This document shows, in pieces, positions 41,701 to 53,320 of a stretch of 64,000 bases of DNA. A program made the position numbers and the translations under genes. Each line of letters begins with the position of its first letter. The first letter of the stretch is position 1. The notes below the pieces were generated by a model. The model ran no database searches and had not been told where the DNA came from. It was given only the letters and a program-made list of their open reading frames with translations. The DNA comes from Haematococcus lacustris (taxonomy: Eukaryota > Chlorophyta > Chlorophyceae > Chlamydomonadales > Haematococcaceae): assembly GCA_030144725.1 (NCBI GenBank), contig JASKMD010000019.1:2892001-2956000 (forward strand). The letters are read 5' to 3'.

Positions 41701-44700
41701 CCTGCCCAGCTCCATCCTAGCTTTGGCTCCAGGGCCGTCATAGCTGTGTGCACCTTAGCATGCCTCAAGCGGCTGTGGACCCCCCCCCCTGCCCTGCCCT
41801 GCCCTGCCACCCCCTGCCATGCACTGCCACACAACACCTCCACGGCCTCTGGACTGTTACCAGCAGTCAGACATGACTAAAACATCTGCCCGGCCCTGGC
41901 CCCACCCTACCCCGCCCTGCTCAACCTCGCCCTGCCCCGCCCTGCCCCGCCCTGCCCCAACCTGCCCCGCCCTGCCCCACCCTGCCCTGCCCTGCCCCGC
42001 CCTGGTCCCAGGTGGTGATGGGTGCCTCCCTGTTTGCCGCCAACCTGTCCACCAGCTTCCGGCTGCGCAAGTTTGGGCTAGCTGACCTGACCCTGTATGG
42101 GGTCACGCTGCGTGTGGATGAGGTGCACGATGCTGAGGGCGCGGAGGCTGCGGCCCAGCAGGTGGGGGGCCCACACCCCTGTCTCCTCACAGCCGACCTA
42201 CCCCCCTACCCCTGCCTTCACCCTGTTGCTCTGCCTTCATTAAGCCATGTGCTGCAAACCAGCCGGCTGCGATGTTGACCCCTCACCCTGCCAGCCAGCC
42301 GTGGTGTTTACCTGTGCAGCCCCCCCCCTCCAGCTATATGGTGTTGCGCCTGCGCCAGACGCTTCCTGGGGCCATGGGCCAGGGGCTGTAGACCATGTCG
42401 GCTCACAGCCGGCTCACCTCTCTCTTCCTGCCCCCCTCTGCTGTGCCTGCGGCAACTTGTGCGTGAGACCCAGGGCTCCTCACCTGCGCAGCATCCCTCC
42501 ACATCCATGGCGTACGCCAACCCCCTCTCCTCACACCCTGCCTGATCCCTAGAGCACACCCTCCTGACCCCTCCTCCCTCCCCTCTCCCCCTCTCCCCCC
42601 CTCACCCTCACTCTCACCCTCCCCCCGTGTTGCGCTGCCAGCCTGAGGAGCGTGCGCTGCTGCCCAGCCTGAAGAAGCTGCCTGTCAAGCGCGTGGTCCA
42701 CTGGACAAACCTGAGCAGCGACCCCCTGCGCCTAACACTGCTGTACAACACTTCCACGGCCTACGGACTGCCGCCAGGTAGGCCGCCTATGACCCCACCC
42801 CACCCCACCCCACCCCACCCCACCCCACCCCACCCCACCCCACCCCACCCCCACCCCACCCCACCCCACCCCACCCCACCCCACCCCACCCCACCCCACC
42901 CCACCCCACCCCACCCCACCCCACCCCACCCCACCCCACCCCACCCCACCCCACCCCACCCCACCCCACCCCACCCCACCCCACCCCACCCCACCCCACC
43001 CCCCACCCCACCCCACCCCACCCCCACCCCACCCCACCCCACCCCACCCCACCCCGCTTATTTCAGCTAAGGTGAGGGTGTAGCCTGGTTGTGGCCCCCC
43101 TGCTGCTCCCAGGCGCCGCTAGTCCGCTGCTGGCTACCCTGAACGTCACTGGCATTGACACAGTGATCAAGAGGTGGGCTGCAGGGTATGGCAGGGGGTC
43201 CAAAGGGGTGGGGCTGCTGCTGAGAAGGGGGGCCAGGGGCCAGGGAGTAGGGGGTGTGGTGGGCAAGCAGGCAGGGTTAGCCAGGAGGAGGGGTGGAGGG
43301 GTCCCTGTCCATCACTAGCCTCAGACTCAGCCTGGAGCCCACAACGCACTGCCAGGCGAGCAGCAGCAGCCAGGCAACAAGCGGCAGCTGGTAGGGCAGC
43401 AGGTAGGGCAGCCATGAGGGGGGGGAGGGGTCCGGAGCATTGTCCAGAAACGCCATGTTTCAGAGCTCGTCTTCTGAAAGATTTGTGGGAATGTTTTTGC
43501 TGGATTTTTACCTGAGCTAAGTTTCCAACTCATGCCACTTGGGCTAGAAGCCATGCACCTGGGTGAAACAAACCCAGATGTGTGATCCACTCAGGGCTCT
43601 GGGGTCACTCTCCTGGGCATAGGCAGGGCAAGCAGTGTGTGTGTGGCAGTGAGCTGCAGCAGCTGGAGCACTCCACCAGCCCTGGCCCTGGCCCTGCTGC
43701 TGCCAGGTACAACACCAGCGGCACAGTCAACGTGCGCTTTGATGCCGGAGTGGACGGGCTGCTGCGCCTGGATCGAGCTGAGGTGCGGCCCCCGCTGCCT
43801 GACCTCACACATCCCGCCTGCCCCCTACCTCCCCCGCCAGCCCCTGCAACAATGCTTGCCTCTCCATGCCTGCCACCTGGGTTCCCCCCGCCCCTCCCCT
43901 CCCCCTTCCCTCCCCCACCCTCACCCCCCCTCCCATTCCTCCAACTCCTCAGTGTGGTGCTGCAAGCTTGTCACCGCAGCAGGTTGGTGCAGAAACCAGG
44001 TGCAGCAAAGGCGAGGCCCTGCTGCTGCTGCTGCTGCTGCTCCTGCTGCCACCCCTGCTGTCTTGCCCCCCTCCCCCCTGCTGCTGCTGCAGGCTGTGGT
44101 CGAGTACACGGTGATGGATGAGAAGCTGGTGGAGGTCAAAGCAGCCGGTGAGGGGGGAGGCAGCAGGGGGGGGGAGGCTGAGGGGAAGGGGGACCAGGGG
44201 CTGGGGCAGGGGCAGGGGCAGGGGCAGGGGCTGGGGCTGGGGCTGGGGCTGGGGCTGGGGCTGGGGCTGGGGCTGCCACCCTGCTGCCCTGAGTCCTGCC
44301 GCTGACACTGACCTGGTCCTGGTCCTCCCCTGCTGCGTGTGACCTGGCTGCTGAGTGCGACAGGGGTGACTCTGAACAGCACATCCGGCACCAACAGCAC
44401 CACCAACAGCACCATAGGGGGAGCAGACGTGGACTCGGAGGCAGCGGAGGTGAAGGAAGCTGACGCTGCCACAGTGCCCGAGGGGGAGGGGGGGGGAGGG
44501 GGAACAGCAGGAGGAGCAGGAGCTGGAGGGGGCTGTACCTGGCAACAGCACCTCCGCCGACACCAGCAGCAGCAGCAGCAGCAACAGCTCTGTGGCCGCC
44601 GCCCCCCTCATGCAGCGCATCATGGTGCCCCGCACACGCACTGCCAAGGTGCGCTACCAGCCCCACCCCTCACTGCAGTGCCCTGGCTGCACCAGCCTTA

Positions 44701-45753
44701 CCAGCCTCACCCCTCACTGCATCCGCTGCCCAGCTGACCCGTCCTCCTACCCATTGGCCCCCACCCCCTGCTGGCTTGCTGGCCACTTGGCTTGAGGCAA
44801 TCGGGGGCGGCAGCCCTGGAACGCCCCACCCCCATGCTGCCACTCCCTCACTCTCCCTCACAGCACCAAAGCGCCGCAAACACCAGGTCGTCACCTGCCG
44901 GGCCCCGACTAACCCCTCTGCCGCCAATGGCCCTGACCCTAACCCAACATCCCCCACCCCCTACCTGTCAGCAGCAGCAGCAGCAGCAGCCCCTGCACGC
45001 CCCCTCAAGCTGCCATCCTTCTCCCCTTCCCCCCCCCCCCTACGCAGCAGGCTGGCAGCCCCTTCCCCCCCACCTGCAGAACCCCCCGCCCCCCCCCCCC
45101 ACACCCGCCCGCAGGTGACCCTGAACGTCAGCGCGGAGTGGCAGGTGACCAGCCTGGCAGGGGCTGACCTGGCTGCTGCCCAGGCCACTGTAGCCCGGTG
45201 GGTGTCGGCTGAGAAGGTGAAGCGCGACACGGCAGCGGCCAAGAACGGGCTGGAGGCGTACGTGATCAAGATGAGGGATGCGGTGGAGGGTGGGGAGGAT
45301 GACGCAGCGCTGCTCAAGGTCAGGCTAAGGCTACAGGGGGCGCCCTGACTGCTGCCCACACCTCACACCTCACACCCCGCACTCTACCTGCATTTGATCC
45401 TAGCCCCATGACTCGCCACTGGCCCCCTCCCCCTCCCCCCTCACGCCGCACCTCCTCCGTGGACTCAGTCGAGTCACAGCATGACTCCCCCAACCCCCCT
45501 CCCCGCAGCACCCACCACCCTCCACCACCTCAGGCCTTCAAGGGCAGCCTTGGCCCTCTCAGGAGCCGCACGCCTGTTGACCTGAACCATGGCAGACTGG
45601 GACACATGACAAAAGTTGAGCCTAGGGTGAAGGCTAGGGTTTGATCCTGGGAATCGCGGAAAACAACTGGCACACACCTGTTGGTGCTGCTCATGTTGCC
45701 AATCATGCAAGTGCTGGCATGTCATGCACAGTAGCACTCTGTCTAGCACTGTC

Positions 45754-45793
<40 letters not shown>

Positions 45794-48583
45794 GGGGGGT
45801 GAAGGCCCACACCCCCCCTTGGCGCTTCCCCCTGTGGGCCCTGGCACTCATCCCGGCTGCTGCCCCTGCGCCTGCACGGCCCCAGGTCACCACCCCGGAG
45901 CAGCGCAGCAGCTTCCTGGCAGCTCTCACAGAGGCTGAGGACTGGCTGTACGGGGAGGGCGAGGCGGAGCCCGCTGCTGCCTTCCTGGCGCGCCTGAAGG
46001 AGCTGCAGGCGGCAGGCGACCCCATGGTGGCCAGAGCAGAGGTCAGGGGATCGAATCCTGGCAGCCACCACACGGGACCTGGCCTCAGCTGTGGCGGTCA
46101 CTGAGAATCGCCACTGACATCACACTGGCTGAACAAACAGTGTGGGGCAGCAATGATAGGAGGCATGCGGATGCCGCACAAGAGGCACACAAACAAACTG
46201 TGTGGAGCAGCAGTTGTTGAAAAGCAGAGGAAGAGGCACACATGCAGGAAGTAGGAGTAGCTGTCCTGCATGCAGCACCACCCCGGGCATCCCCTCCCCC
46301 TTATTTCCCCTACCACGACCTCCAGCTTGTGGCCTGAGCAGGAGGGGCTGCTGCTGAGTGCACTGGTCCAGCCTACCCACTCACCCACCACCTTTAGCCT
46401 GTGTGTGTGTGTGGGTGTGTGTAGCTCTAGGGTTGGCTGCGGAGGCAGCCGGCTGCCTGCCTGCCTGGTCCCCTGACCTCAGGAGTGGGACCGGCGCCCA
46501 GAGATGAGCGCTGCAGCCCGCAAGGAAGCTGACCTGCAGCTGGTCACGGCACGGCTGTGGTCTGAAACCAAGCCCTGGATCAGCCAGGAGGAGCGGGAGG
46601 GCGTGGTGGAGCAGGTGGGGGGATCAGAGGGAGGGGGGAGGGAGGGGGGCTGGGAGGGCGGGGCTGGGATGGTGGGGGGGAAGGGGACAAGGGGAAGGGG
46701 CAGGAGGTTGGGGCTGTGAGGATGGGGGCGGCGGCGGCGAGGGTCAGACTGAGCCAGTGCTGCTCACCTCCCCCAGCTAGGGTGAGGGCCAAAAGGGGGT
46801 ACAGGAGGGTCAGCTGTGCCCGCCCCCCACCACACCCGCAAGCCCTGACCAGCCCCCTGGCCCATGACTGCTCCTTTGCCTCCTGGCAGCAGCTGGTGGG
46901 GGGAGGAGTGTGTGGCAGGCAGTGTGGTGCGCTGGATGCAGGTGACAGCCTTCTTGGCCTGGCTCAATGAGCAGGAGGCGGCGCAGGCTGCCAAGGCAGC
47001 ACACGAGGAGCCCGCTTACACCAGCAAGCAGGTGCGCTGCCCCTTCCCCACACACCACCCCTGTCGGCAGCAACAGAGGGGTGGTCAGTGAGATGATGGC
47101 AAGCCCTGGCGAGGTTGCAGTTGATTCAGACCTTTTGGGAGCCACACCACCTTGCCCGCCTCGCCCTGCTCCGCCCGCCCCGCCCTGCCCCGCCCCGCCC
47201 GCATGACACCTCACATGGTGGCAGTCGGGGAGGTTGCCAACGCTCATCTGCCTTCATGCTGCTGGAAGACACCCCACCCCACCCTGCCCTTTCTCCTGTC
47301 TCCCCTGTCTCCTGACCCTCTCCTCCCTCACCCTCCTGACACTGCCCTACCCTGCTGTATGGGTATGGCCAGGGAGGTTGCAAGTGCAAGCTGGTGGCTG
47401 CCTTGAGGGCTGCTGGTGGCTGCTGTTGCCTTGAGAGCTGTTCATCTGCCTCAGTGCTGCTGGCAGCTGCCCCGCCCCACCCGCCCTCTCCCCTGTCTCC
47501 CTCCAGGCACCCTGCCCTGCCCTGCTGTATGGCCGCCAGGTGCTGGCAGAGTTTGAGAAGCTGGACCGCAGCTTCACCAAGGTCAGCAACAAGAAGAAGC
47601 CCAAGCCGCCCCCTGAGCCAGCGCCAGCCAAGCCTGCCGCCAGTGACAGCGGAGCAGCCTCAGGTGCGTGGTCAGGCACCAAGCAGGCAGGGCAGCTGTG
47701 TGGGGTAAGTCAAGGCAGACTGGGAGGGCTTGAAGGCCTCGCAATGTTTCTCTGACCCTGACCCTGACCTTGACCCTGACCCTGACCCTGACCCTGACCC
47801 TGACCCTGACCCTGACCCTGACCCTGACCCTGACCCTGACCCTGACCCTGACCCTGACCCTGACCCTGACCCTGACCCTGACCCTGACCCTGACCCTGAC
47901 CCTGACCCTGACCCTGACCCTGACCCTGACCCTGACCCTGACCCTGACCCTGACCCTGACCCTGACCCTGACCCTGACCCTGACCCTGACCCTGGCCTTG
48001 ACCCTGGCCCTGGCCCTGACCCTGGCCCTGGCCCTGGTCCTGACCCTGACCCTGACCCCAACCCCAGTCATTGGCTTCACCATACACACTCTGCCGCTGG
48101 CTGGTGCTCCTTTCACGGCTGCTCCTGTGTGCAGAGAGCGGTGAACCAGAGACAGGCTCAGCGGGCAGCAGCGAACAAGCGTCCGGCTCTAGCCAGCAGC
48201 AGGCAGAAGCAGGCAATGGAGAGGGCGGCAACGCAGCAGGCAGTACAAACAGTGGCGCCACCCCCGGCAGTTCAGGTGGCGATAGCTCGACGGGCACGGC
48301 GTCAAGCAAGGAGAAAGAGAAGGAGAAGGAGAAGGACAAGGGAAAGAAGTCAGATGCGGGCAAGCCAGCGGGCAAGGCAAAGGCCAGCCCCCCGCCTAAG
48401 GCAGATACAAAAGGGGCCAAGGTGAAGCAGGAGTCCAAGGATCAGGACAAGAAGGGCAAGGCAGACACTAAGGATAGCAAAAAAGGCAAGGCAGATGCCA
48501 AGGACGCAAAGTCCAAGGACAAGAAGGCAGGCAGCAAGGAGCAGGACAAGAAAGGCAGCAAGAAGGGCAAGGCTGAGCTGTGA
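38779..48583 (+). CDS. GRP170/HYOU1-type ER Hsp70 family chaperone, 18 exons
   Basis: Exons: 38779-39213, 39329-39661, 40246-40398, 40639-40722, 40907-40992, 41449-41584, 42012-42161, 42642-42777, 43113-43173, 43707-43782, 44093-44147, 44364-44648, 45115-45318, 45886-46041, 46483-46614, 46942-47031, 47540-47663, 48135-48583; about 1047 residues. The chosen Met opens a signal peptide (CIAVALLVAVAPVCQA). ATPase motifs: MAIDLGSEFLKVSLIKPG (phosphate 1), FYDMGSGSTVVAL (phosphate 2), VELLGGGTRVPRLQ (adenosine). The long C-terminal helical part (EYTVMDEKLV, EDWLYGEGEA, EEPAYTSKQVLAEFEKLDRS) is typical of GRP170. It is an ER-lumen chaperone and nucleotide exchange factor for BiP. The tail is Lys/Asp/Ser-rich and ends KKGKAEL, a degenerate KDEL-type signal. 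Exon 12 needs a 1-base shift in a G-run (about 44480-44505) to stay in frame. Confidence 0.93.
42791..43053. repeat. (CCCCA)n array in GRP170 intron 8
   Basis: About 52 pentamer units with a few C-run slips. Starts about 13 bases after the donor GTAGGC. Entirely intronic. Confidence 0.95.
44200..44273. repeat. (GGGGCA)n/(GGGGCT)n array in GRP170 intron 11
   Basis: About 12 hexamers: first GGGGCA, then GGGGCT. The unit family is the same as in the ABC gene intron 12. Confidence 0.9.
45759..45792. repeat. (CAG)11 in GRP170 intron 13
   Basis: Pure CAG triplets on the sense strand. Confidence 0.9.
47752..48062. repeat. (CCCTGA)n array in GRP170 intron 17
   Basis: About 40 hexamers of CCCTGA with degenerate CCCTGG units at the 3' end. 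It is one base off the plant-type telomere CCCTAAA core but is an intronic array, not a chromosome end, because the exons flanking it are in frame. Confidence 0.95.
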
Positions 48584-48940
48584 GGGGTGAGGTGGTGTTG
48601 GCAACGTGATGGCCAGTGTTAATAGCCTGAGCCGCAACCCCAACGCAACCCTTACGCAACCCAGGGCACGGGGGCTTACAAAACATGTATCTTGACGCTT
48701 TTGCACCGCCTAGGCTAACAGCTGCAGCAGCAAGATCCCGAGGAATAGTCAACACCGCTTACGCCGTCGTCTGTTAAGCTGTGCCGCCCAACCCCCCTCA
48801 CCCTCCCCCAGCTGAGCACCCCCCCTGCCCGGGACCCCCCTGCCCCTGCCCAGGGACCCCCTACCCCCAGCCCAGGAGCCACCCCCTCCCCCTCCCCAGG
48901 ACCAGCCCCCCCTTGCTGCACCTGACCCAGTCCCACCACC
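48584..48940. other. GRP170 3' flank and start of a Fanzor relic
   Basis: Spacer containing ACACCGCTTACGCCGTCGTC at about 48753, which resembles 27736-27780, then a C-rich stretch that merges into the Fanzor relic. Confidence 0.35.
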
Positions 48941-49195
48941 TCAGGCCCCCCCATGGGGCAGGTGGCTGGAACGGGACACCAACGGGTGCCTCAACTTCCA
49001 GCGCACTTGGGAGAGCATGCAGCGCCCCTGGAGCTGTGCAGCTGGAAGGACAGGGAGGCTCTGCCCCCCGTTGGCGATGAGTACCAGCAGCGCTACAAGC
49101 GGGTCGATGACCGGCTGCCCAAGGTCAGGCAGAGGTTGCACCGGACTACAGAGTGCCGGCGGGGCATTGATGGCCGGGCCCGCAACAATGCATAG
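48941..49195 (+). pseudogene. Fanzor (TnpB-like nuclease) C-terminal relic
   Basis: Frame 1 reads RWLERDTNGCLNFQRTWESM, i.e. the RuvC-III motif RD.N..LN. The sequence then continues after a 1-base shift as LELCSWKDREALPPVGDEYQ and VDDRLPKVRQRLHR to a stop at 49193-49195. The same RW(L)(D/E)RD.N..LN + RPLELC + K(E/D)EY..xYKR pattern ends the larger Fanzor gene at 61 kb. No RuvC-I, RuvC-II or zinc-binding block is present, so only the 3' end survives. The NGCLNF variant differs from the NAALNM of the other copy, so two lineages are represented. It lies 360 bp past the GRP170 stop. Confidence 0.7.
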
Positions 49196-49450
49196 GCCCT
49201 AGTACTTTTGAACAGGCTGTTAGCCTTTCAAGCATCAAGCTGTTGGTTTTGGTGAGGTGCCCATTCAATGGGCCCCATTGGTCTAGGGGGAAAGAAGTGC
49301 CACCGGTGTAAGGTTTGCAGTCATCAAGGGTGCGACCGAGGATGCTTCAACTTGATTGGAGTAGCTGAGTGAGATTACCCACAGTCAAACATGTTGTTCC
49401 CTGTTGAATGAGTTTTGTTTGCCTGTTAAGCTGCTAGTGGAACAGGGATT
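49196..49450 (+). other. Candidate 3' tail of the Fanzor relic element
   Basis: The segment directly downstream of the relic stop has a different composition (AT-richer, GTTAGCCTTTCAAGCATCAA; GGTGAGGTGCCCATTCAATG; GGGCCCCATTGGTCTAGGGG) and short complementary pieces (CCCATTCAATGGG). In active Fanzor/TnpB loci the guide RNA is encoded here. Whether this is one is inference. Confidence 0.35.
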
Positions 49451-50025
49451 TCCTGCGACACGCTCCATGGCCGTCATGGTTGAGATCAGATTTTGAGATC
49501 TTCACTTCACGATGAGATTTTACATTCTTCATGAAAATGTGAAAGACTTTCACGCTAGTGAAATCGAGCGGTTGCCGCTGGTTTCTCAGCCTCCCCTTTT
49601 GCACGCGGCCTGTTTGTAGGCCTGCACAACCCTCTAACAAGCACATATCGGTTTGGAGGCTCAAACCGGCGCCCTAGACCCTGCTATACCCGCACTCCTC
49701 CACTGTCTGGTGCAATCATTCCAGCACCCAGGCCTCATGCAAGTGTCTGCCATGCCATGTCAGGCCTCATCCTCCACTACTACACCCCTACTCCCATCCT
49801 CCGCGCACTCCCACCCCCACTACCACCCTGTTAGGTCCAACACCCTGTGTCAGCAATGTCACGCAATGTCCGCTCACTCCGGGAAATCAAGGCCGAGACG
49901 GCAGTTTCCGCTAAGGTATACCGCGGATAGCCCTTCGCAAGGTCGACCCATCGCCGTCAATAACTCCGTCTAACTCGAAGTAATTGAGCTGTAATCGCGG
50001 TTTCAGTTAGTTGCGCACATATTCT
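49451..50025. other. Intergenic, no gene recognised
   Basis: Mixed composition with no supported ORF. Confidence 0.3.
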
Positions 50026-50372
50026 CCGGAGGGTCAGGCTGACCCTCCGCAGGTCAGGCCTGACCCTCCGCAGGGTCACCGCTAGGCTCGCTTCCTAGGC
50101 ATTTCTGACCCTGCGGAGGGTCACCGCCGGCTCATTTCCTAGGCATTTCTGACCCTGCGGAGGGTCACCGCTAGCTCATTTCCTAGGCATTTCTGACCCT
50201 GCGGAGGGTCACCGCCGGCTCATTTCCTAGGCATTTCTGACCCTTTGGCCAAGAGGGGTACTTAACCCTGCGCAGGGTCACGAAACCCTGCGGAGGGTCA
50301 CGTCTGACCCTGCGGAGGGTCAAGCCACCCCCCCTTTCGCCAAGAGGGGTACAAAACCCTGCGCAGGGTCAC
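50026..50372. repeat. Array of GACCCTGCGGAGGGTC hairpin units
   Basis: About ten copies of the dyad (R)ACCCTGCG(G/C)AGGGT(C) occur. Four lie in a ~45-bp direct repeat with spacer CACCGCCGGCTCATTTCCTA plus GGCATTTCT. Two further units carry CGCCAAGAGGGGTAC before AACCCTGCGCAGGGTCAC. Each dyad can form a 7-8 bp stem. Not a CRISPR array: spacers are nearly identical. Confidence 0.85.
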
Positions 50373-53320
50373 CTACAAGGGGCCATAACTCATCACTGGC
50401 TTGGACTTTTTGCATGCCACCTACCAGGTTGGGCAGCTGTAACCACCCTCTACAATCGCTCATATTCACATTTCATGAAAAGTCACTTTGGTCACTCGGT
50501 GCCAACTCCCTTAGCCAAAATCAGGGTCACAGCCCCACACCTGGTCCAGCAACTCCCCAACGACTGAGAATTACACTTTGGCCCGAGAGAGTCTTGTACT
50601 CCCCTAGGTCACAGCAGCCTACATACCGAGTTTCAGAACTGAACTCTCAGGTTTTCCAAGCCAGCCAGGTCTTAATTTCCCGGAGTGCTGCCGACACTAG
50701 GCCGCTGTAACCCCTACACTCCTCCCACTGCTTCTCCTCTGTAGCTGCTCATCACGCTTCATGATGTACATACCGACGCATGAGTGATGGTGTGGGTTGT
50801 TAGAATCTATGCTGATGGTGGAACTGGCGCTGGTGTTGTGATTGCCTTTGCTTTGGCTGCTGCCGTCCTGCTGGTTTAGCAAGCGCAGGCTAGGTGTGGG
50901 TTTGGCATGGCCGCCACCTCCTTTAAAACTCGAGTTGCAAGGGTGTCCTTGGCATCACTGTTTCTTACGACGATCATGCAGTTATGATTATGTTCTTACA
51001 CTCCTCATGAGCCCTGGCTGCACTAGCGCAACAAGCATGCGGAACATAACCAACAACACAGGCCCTACACTGTGCTGCACTCCTAGAGGATATGCCATGG
51101 TCCTCAACACGCATGGGGCACAGGCCATGGCACACAATGCTGGCGCATGGCATGGCGTGTCCACCACTCATCCCATGAACACACACCCTCTTTGCCCTGA
51201 GCTGTCATACATGCGCAACCCAGCGCTACATCATGCATATGATCTACTGCAACGACCACAACACAGCATACCAGCATACCAGCATAACAGCACACAACAT
51301 AACAGCATAAAGCAATCATGTTCCCAACTGATGCTACACATCACAATCCATAGTGGGGCTGGCCCTGATGCTATCACTCGTCCCGGATGTATGGCACTAC
51401 AGTTGGCCTATGCCCTATGTGCAAGTTAGGCAACAGCTGGCTGCCGGCAATGTGGTGGCTCAGCTGGTGAGTGTGCTCAATGGCTGCCGAAAGTGATGTT
51501 CACAAGTGCGATATGCTAGTGACTAAGGACAAGAGATGGACAGATCTGTGTATGCAACCCTGCTATCTATTGTGTCTGCTGTGGCTGCTGCACCAGCTGT
51601 GGGGACCCTCCAGGGGGTTTGCTGCTCCTGTACTGCACCTGCTTCTGGTGGCTGCAGTGGTGCTGCAAGCCTGCTTCCGGTGTGCTGCTGTGATGCACAT
51701 GTGAGGGCAGCTCAGCACCGTGAGGTGCAGGCTGTGCCAGTCAGCGGCCCGCAGCTGGAAAGGAAGCGCTTGGCGGCTCGGGCTGCTAAGGCTGCTGTGG
51801 CTGAGGCACGCAGATGGTGCGGCTGCGGGCGGAGCGGGGCAGTTGCCAAGGCTGCGGGTGTGCAAGGAGGCAGCAGGGAGGTCACGGGCATCTATGGTGC
51901 AAGAGCCACGGGCTCCAGAGGGGTAGGGGCTGCATCTGAGGGGCCAGCGCCAGCACTGCTTTGGAGTGTGTTCCTGCAGGCAGCATGGCAGAACATGGAA
52001 GGTCAGGCAGCTACCTGACATGGGTGTGGCAAGCATGTGTTGCTCATTGCATTGCAAAGCAAGCGTTAGCCGGCAACCAGGTGTGCGCAGGTGTCGCAGG
52101 CATGCCCTATCAACTTGTCAACTCATCAGCTCCTATGACTCACCATGGTGCAGTGACTGTTGAGCAGGTGGCATCCACTGTGGCAGCTGGCTGGGTGCAC
52201 TGGTGGCTGGGCGCCTTGAACGATGCTGTGGCACTTTGTGGAGTGTTCAAAGTGGTAGTCACAGAAATGCCAGCAGTCAGGTACCTACCTACCAACCATG
52301 ACGAACATGTCATGTGTCAGTAACAGTGGAGCAGTGCGACGTTGCGGTGTCAGGCTTGGACAGCCAGTGAGCTAGATGGGCGCCATTGACTCACAACGCG
52401 ACCAAGGCAGGCGATTCCGGAGCATACATGGTCTTAACGCACAAATGAGTCGCTGGTTGCCTGCTGGCTGCTGCTCGCCTGTTGCTGCCATCGCGCTGCG
52501 GACCGACCGGGACAGCACCCGGCACTTTCACTTGTGCAGTGAAAAACTCCAGCTTTGCAGAAGAAAAGTAGTCAATGCAAATCTAAATGTAAATGTGCAG
52601 CTTTCACAAGCCTGATGGCCACTTGCACAAATCAAGGTGCCCAGGGGCTTGAAACCAAGGCATGCAAAGCGAGTAGAATGTGGTGTGCCAGGTGCATGGT
52701 GGGCAGGTGCACGGCGTGCGGTTTACCACTAGGTGCGCACCCTCAACAGCCACATAACTGAGGTAGGCAGTGGCTGGGAGGATGGTGACTAGAGGCTGCA
52801 CACCGCCTCACACATGGCACTGGATGGCCCAGCTGTGTCGCTGCCTGGACCCCATAGCTGATAGTAGTCACAGGCCTGCCAGGGGTTTTCCCCTCCCTGG
52901 CAGCAGGTGCAGCATGGGGCACCACCAGGTCTGGGCACTCAGCAGGACAGCACAGGCACACAGCGGGTACAGCTTGCTTGCCACAACGTGTCTGCATTTG
53001 CTGCCCTTGGCACAAGGTGTGCTGGTTGTTTTCCATACCTGTGGCGCAGGTAGCGAAGGTCACAGTCCCGTCCTAGGTCAGGGGCACACACCCGTCACTA
53101 CCTGTTGTGGAGAAGCTCCCCAGGCTTCAAGCTCCAAGCCTGTAATCCATGTTTCGTTGCGGCTGCGCGGCCAATGCTTTACTTGGAAGGCGGACCGCAT
53201 AGGCTTGCAGGTAGGCCGGCACATGAGGCGAGCGCACTTTTTATCCGTTCAGCCACAGCGGCTTCAACTATTTGCGCGTCACAGAAGACAACAGAGTACG
53301 CAGTATCTGAGCACGCAACA
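50373..53320. other. Intergenic, about 2.9 kb, no gene supported
   Basis: ORFs of 60-160 codons exist on both strands (for example plus 51536-52018, Ala/Arg-rich, with AAQHREVQAVPVSGPQLERK), but none has family resemblance or exon structure I could support. A short tandem ACAGCATACCAGCATACCAG lies near 51260-51285. The SAL1 promoter should lie at the right end. Confidence 0.35.

Noticed and set aside
42732..43070. Gly-Trp/Val and Pro-Thr-repeat ORFs
   Set aside because: Translations of the CCCCA array in GRP170 intron 8.
47508..47539. Earlier acceptor for GRP170 exon 17 adding APCPALLYGRQ
   Set aside because: In frame, but it breaks the conserved PAYTSKQ-VLAEFEKL continuity seen in the family.
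47752..48062. Telomere or chromosome end
   Set aside because: The unit is CCCTGA and the array lies between in-frame exons of the GRP170 gene.
49261..49340. Possible tRNA (GGTCTAGGGG resembles a D-arm)
   Set aside because: No matching T-arm, anticodon stem or acceptor stem; better explained as the tail of the Fanzor relic.
50026..50372. CRISPR-like array
   Set aside because: Repeat and spacer are both conserved and the genome is eukaryotic; a tandem hairpin repeat fits better.
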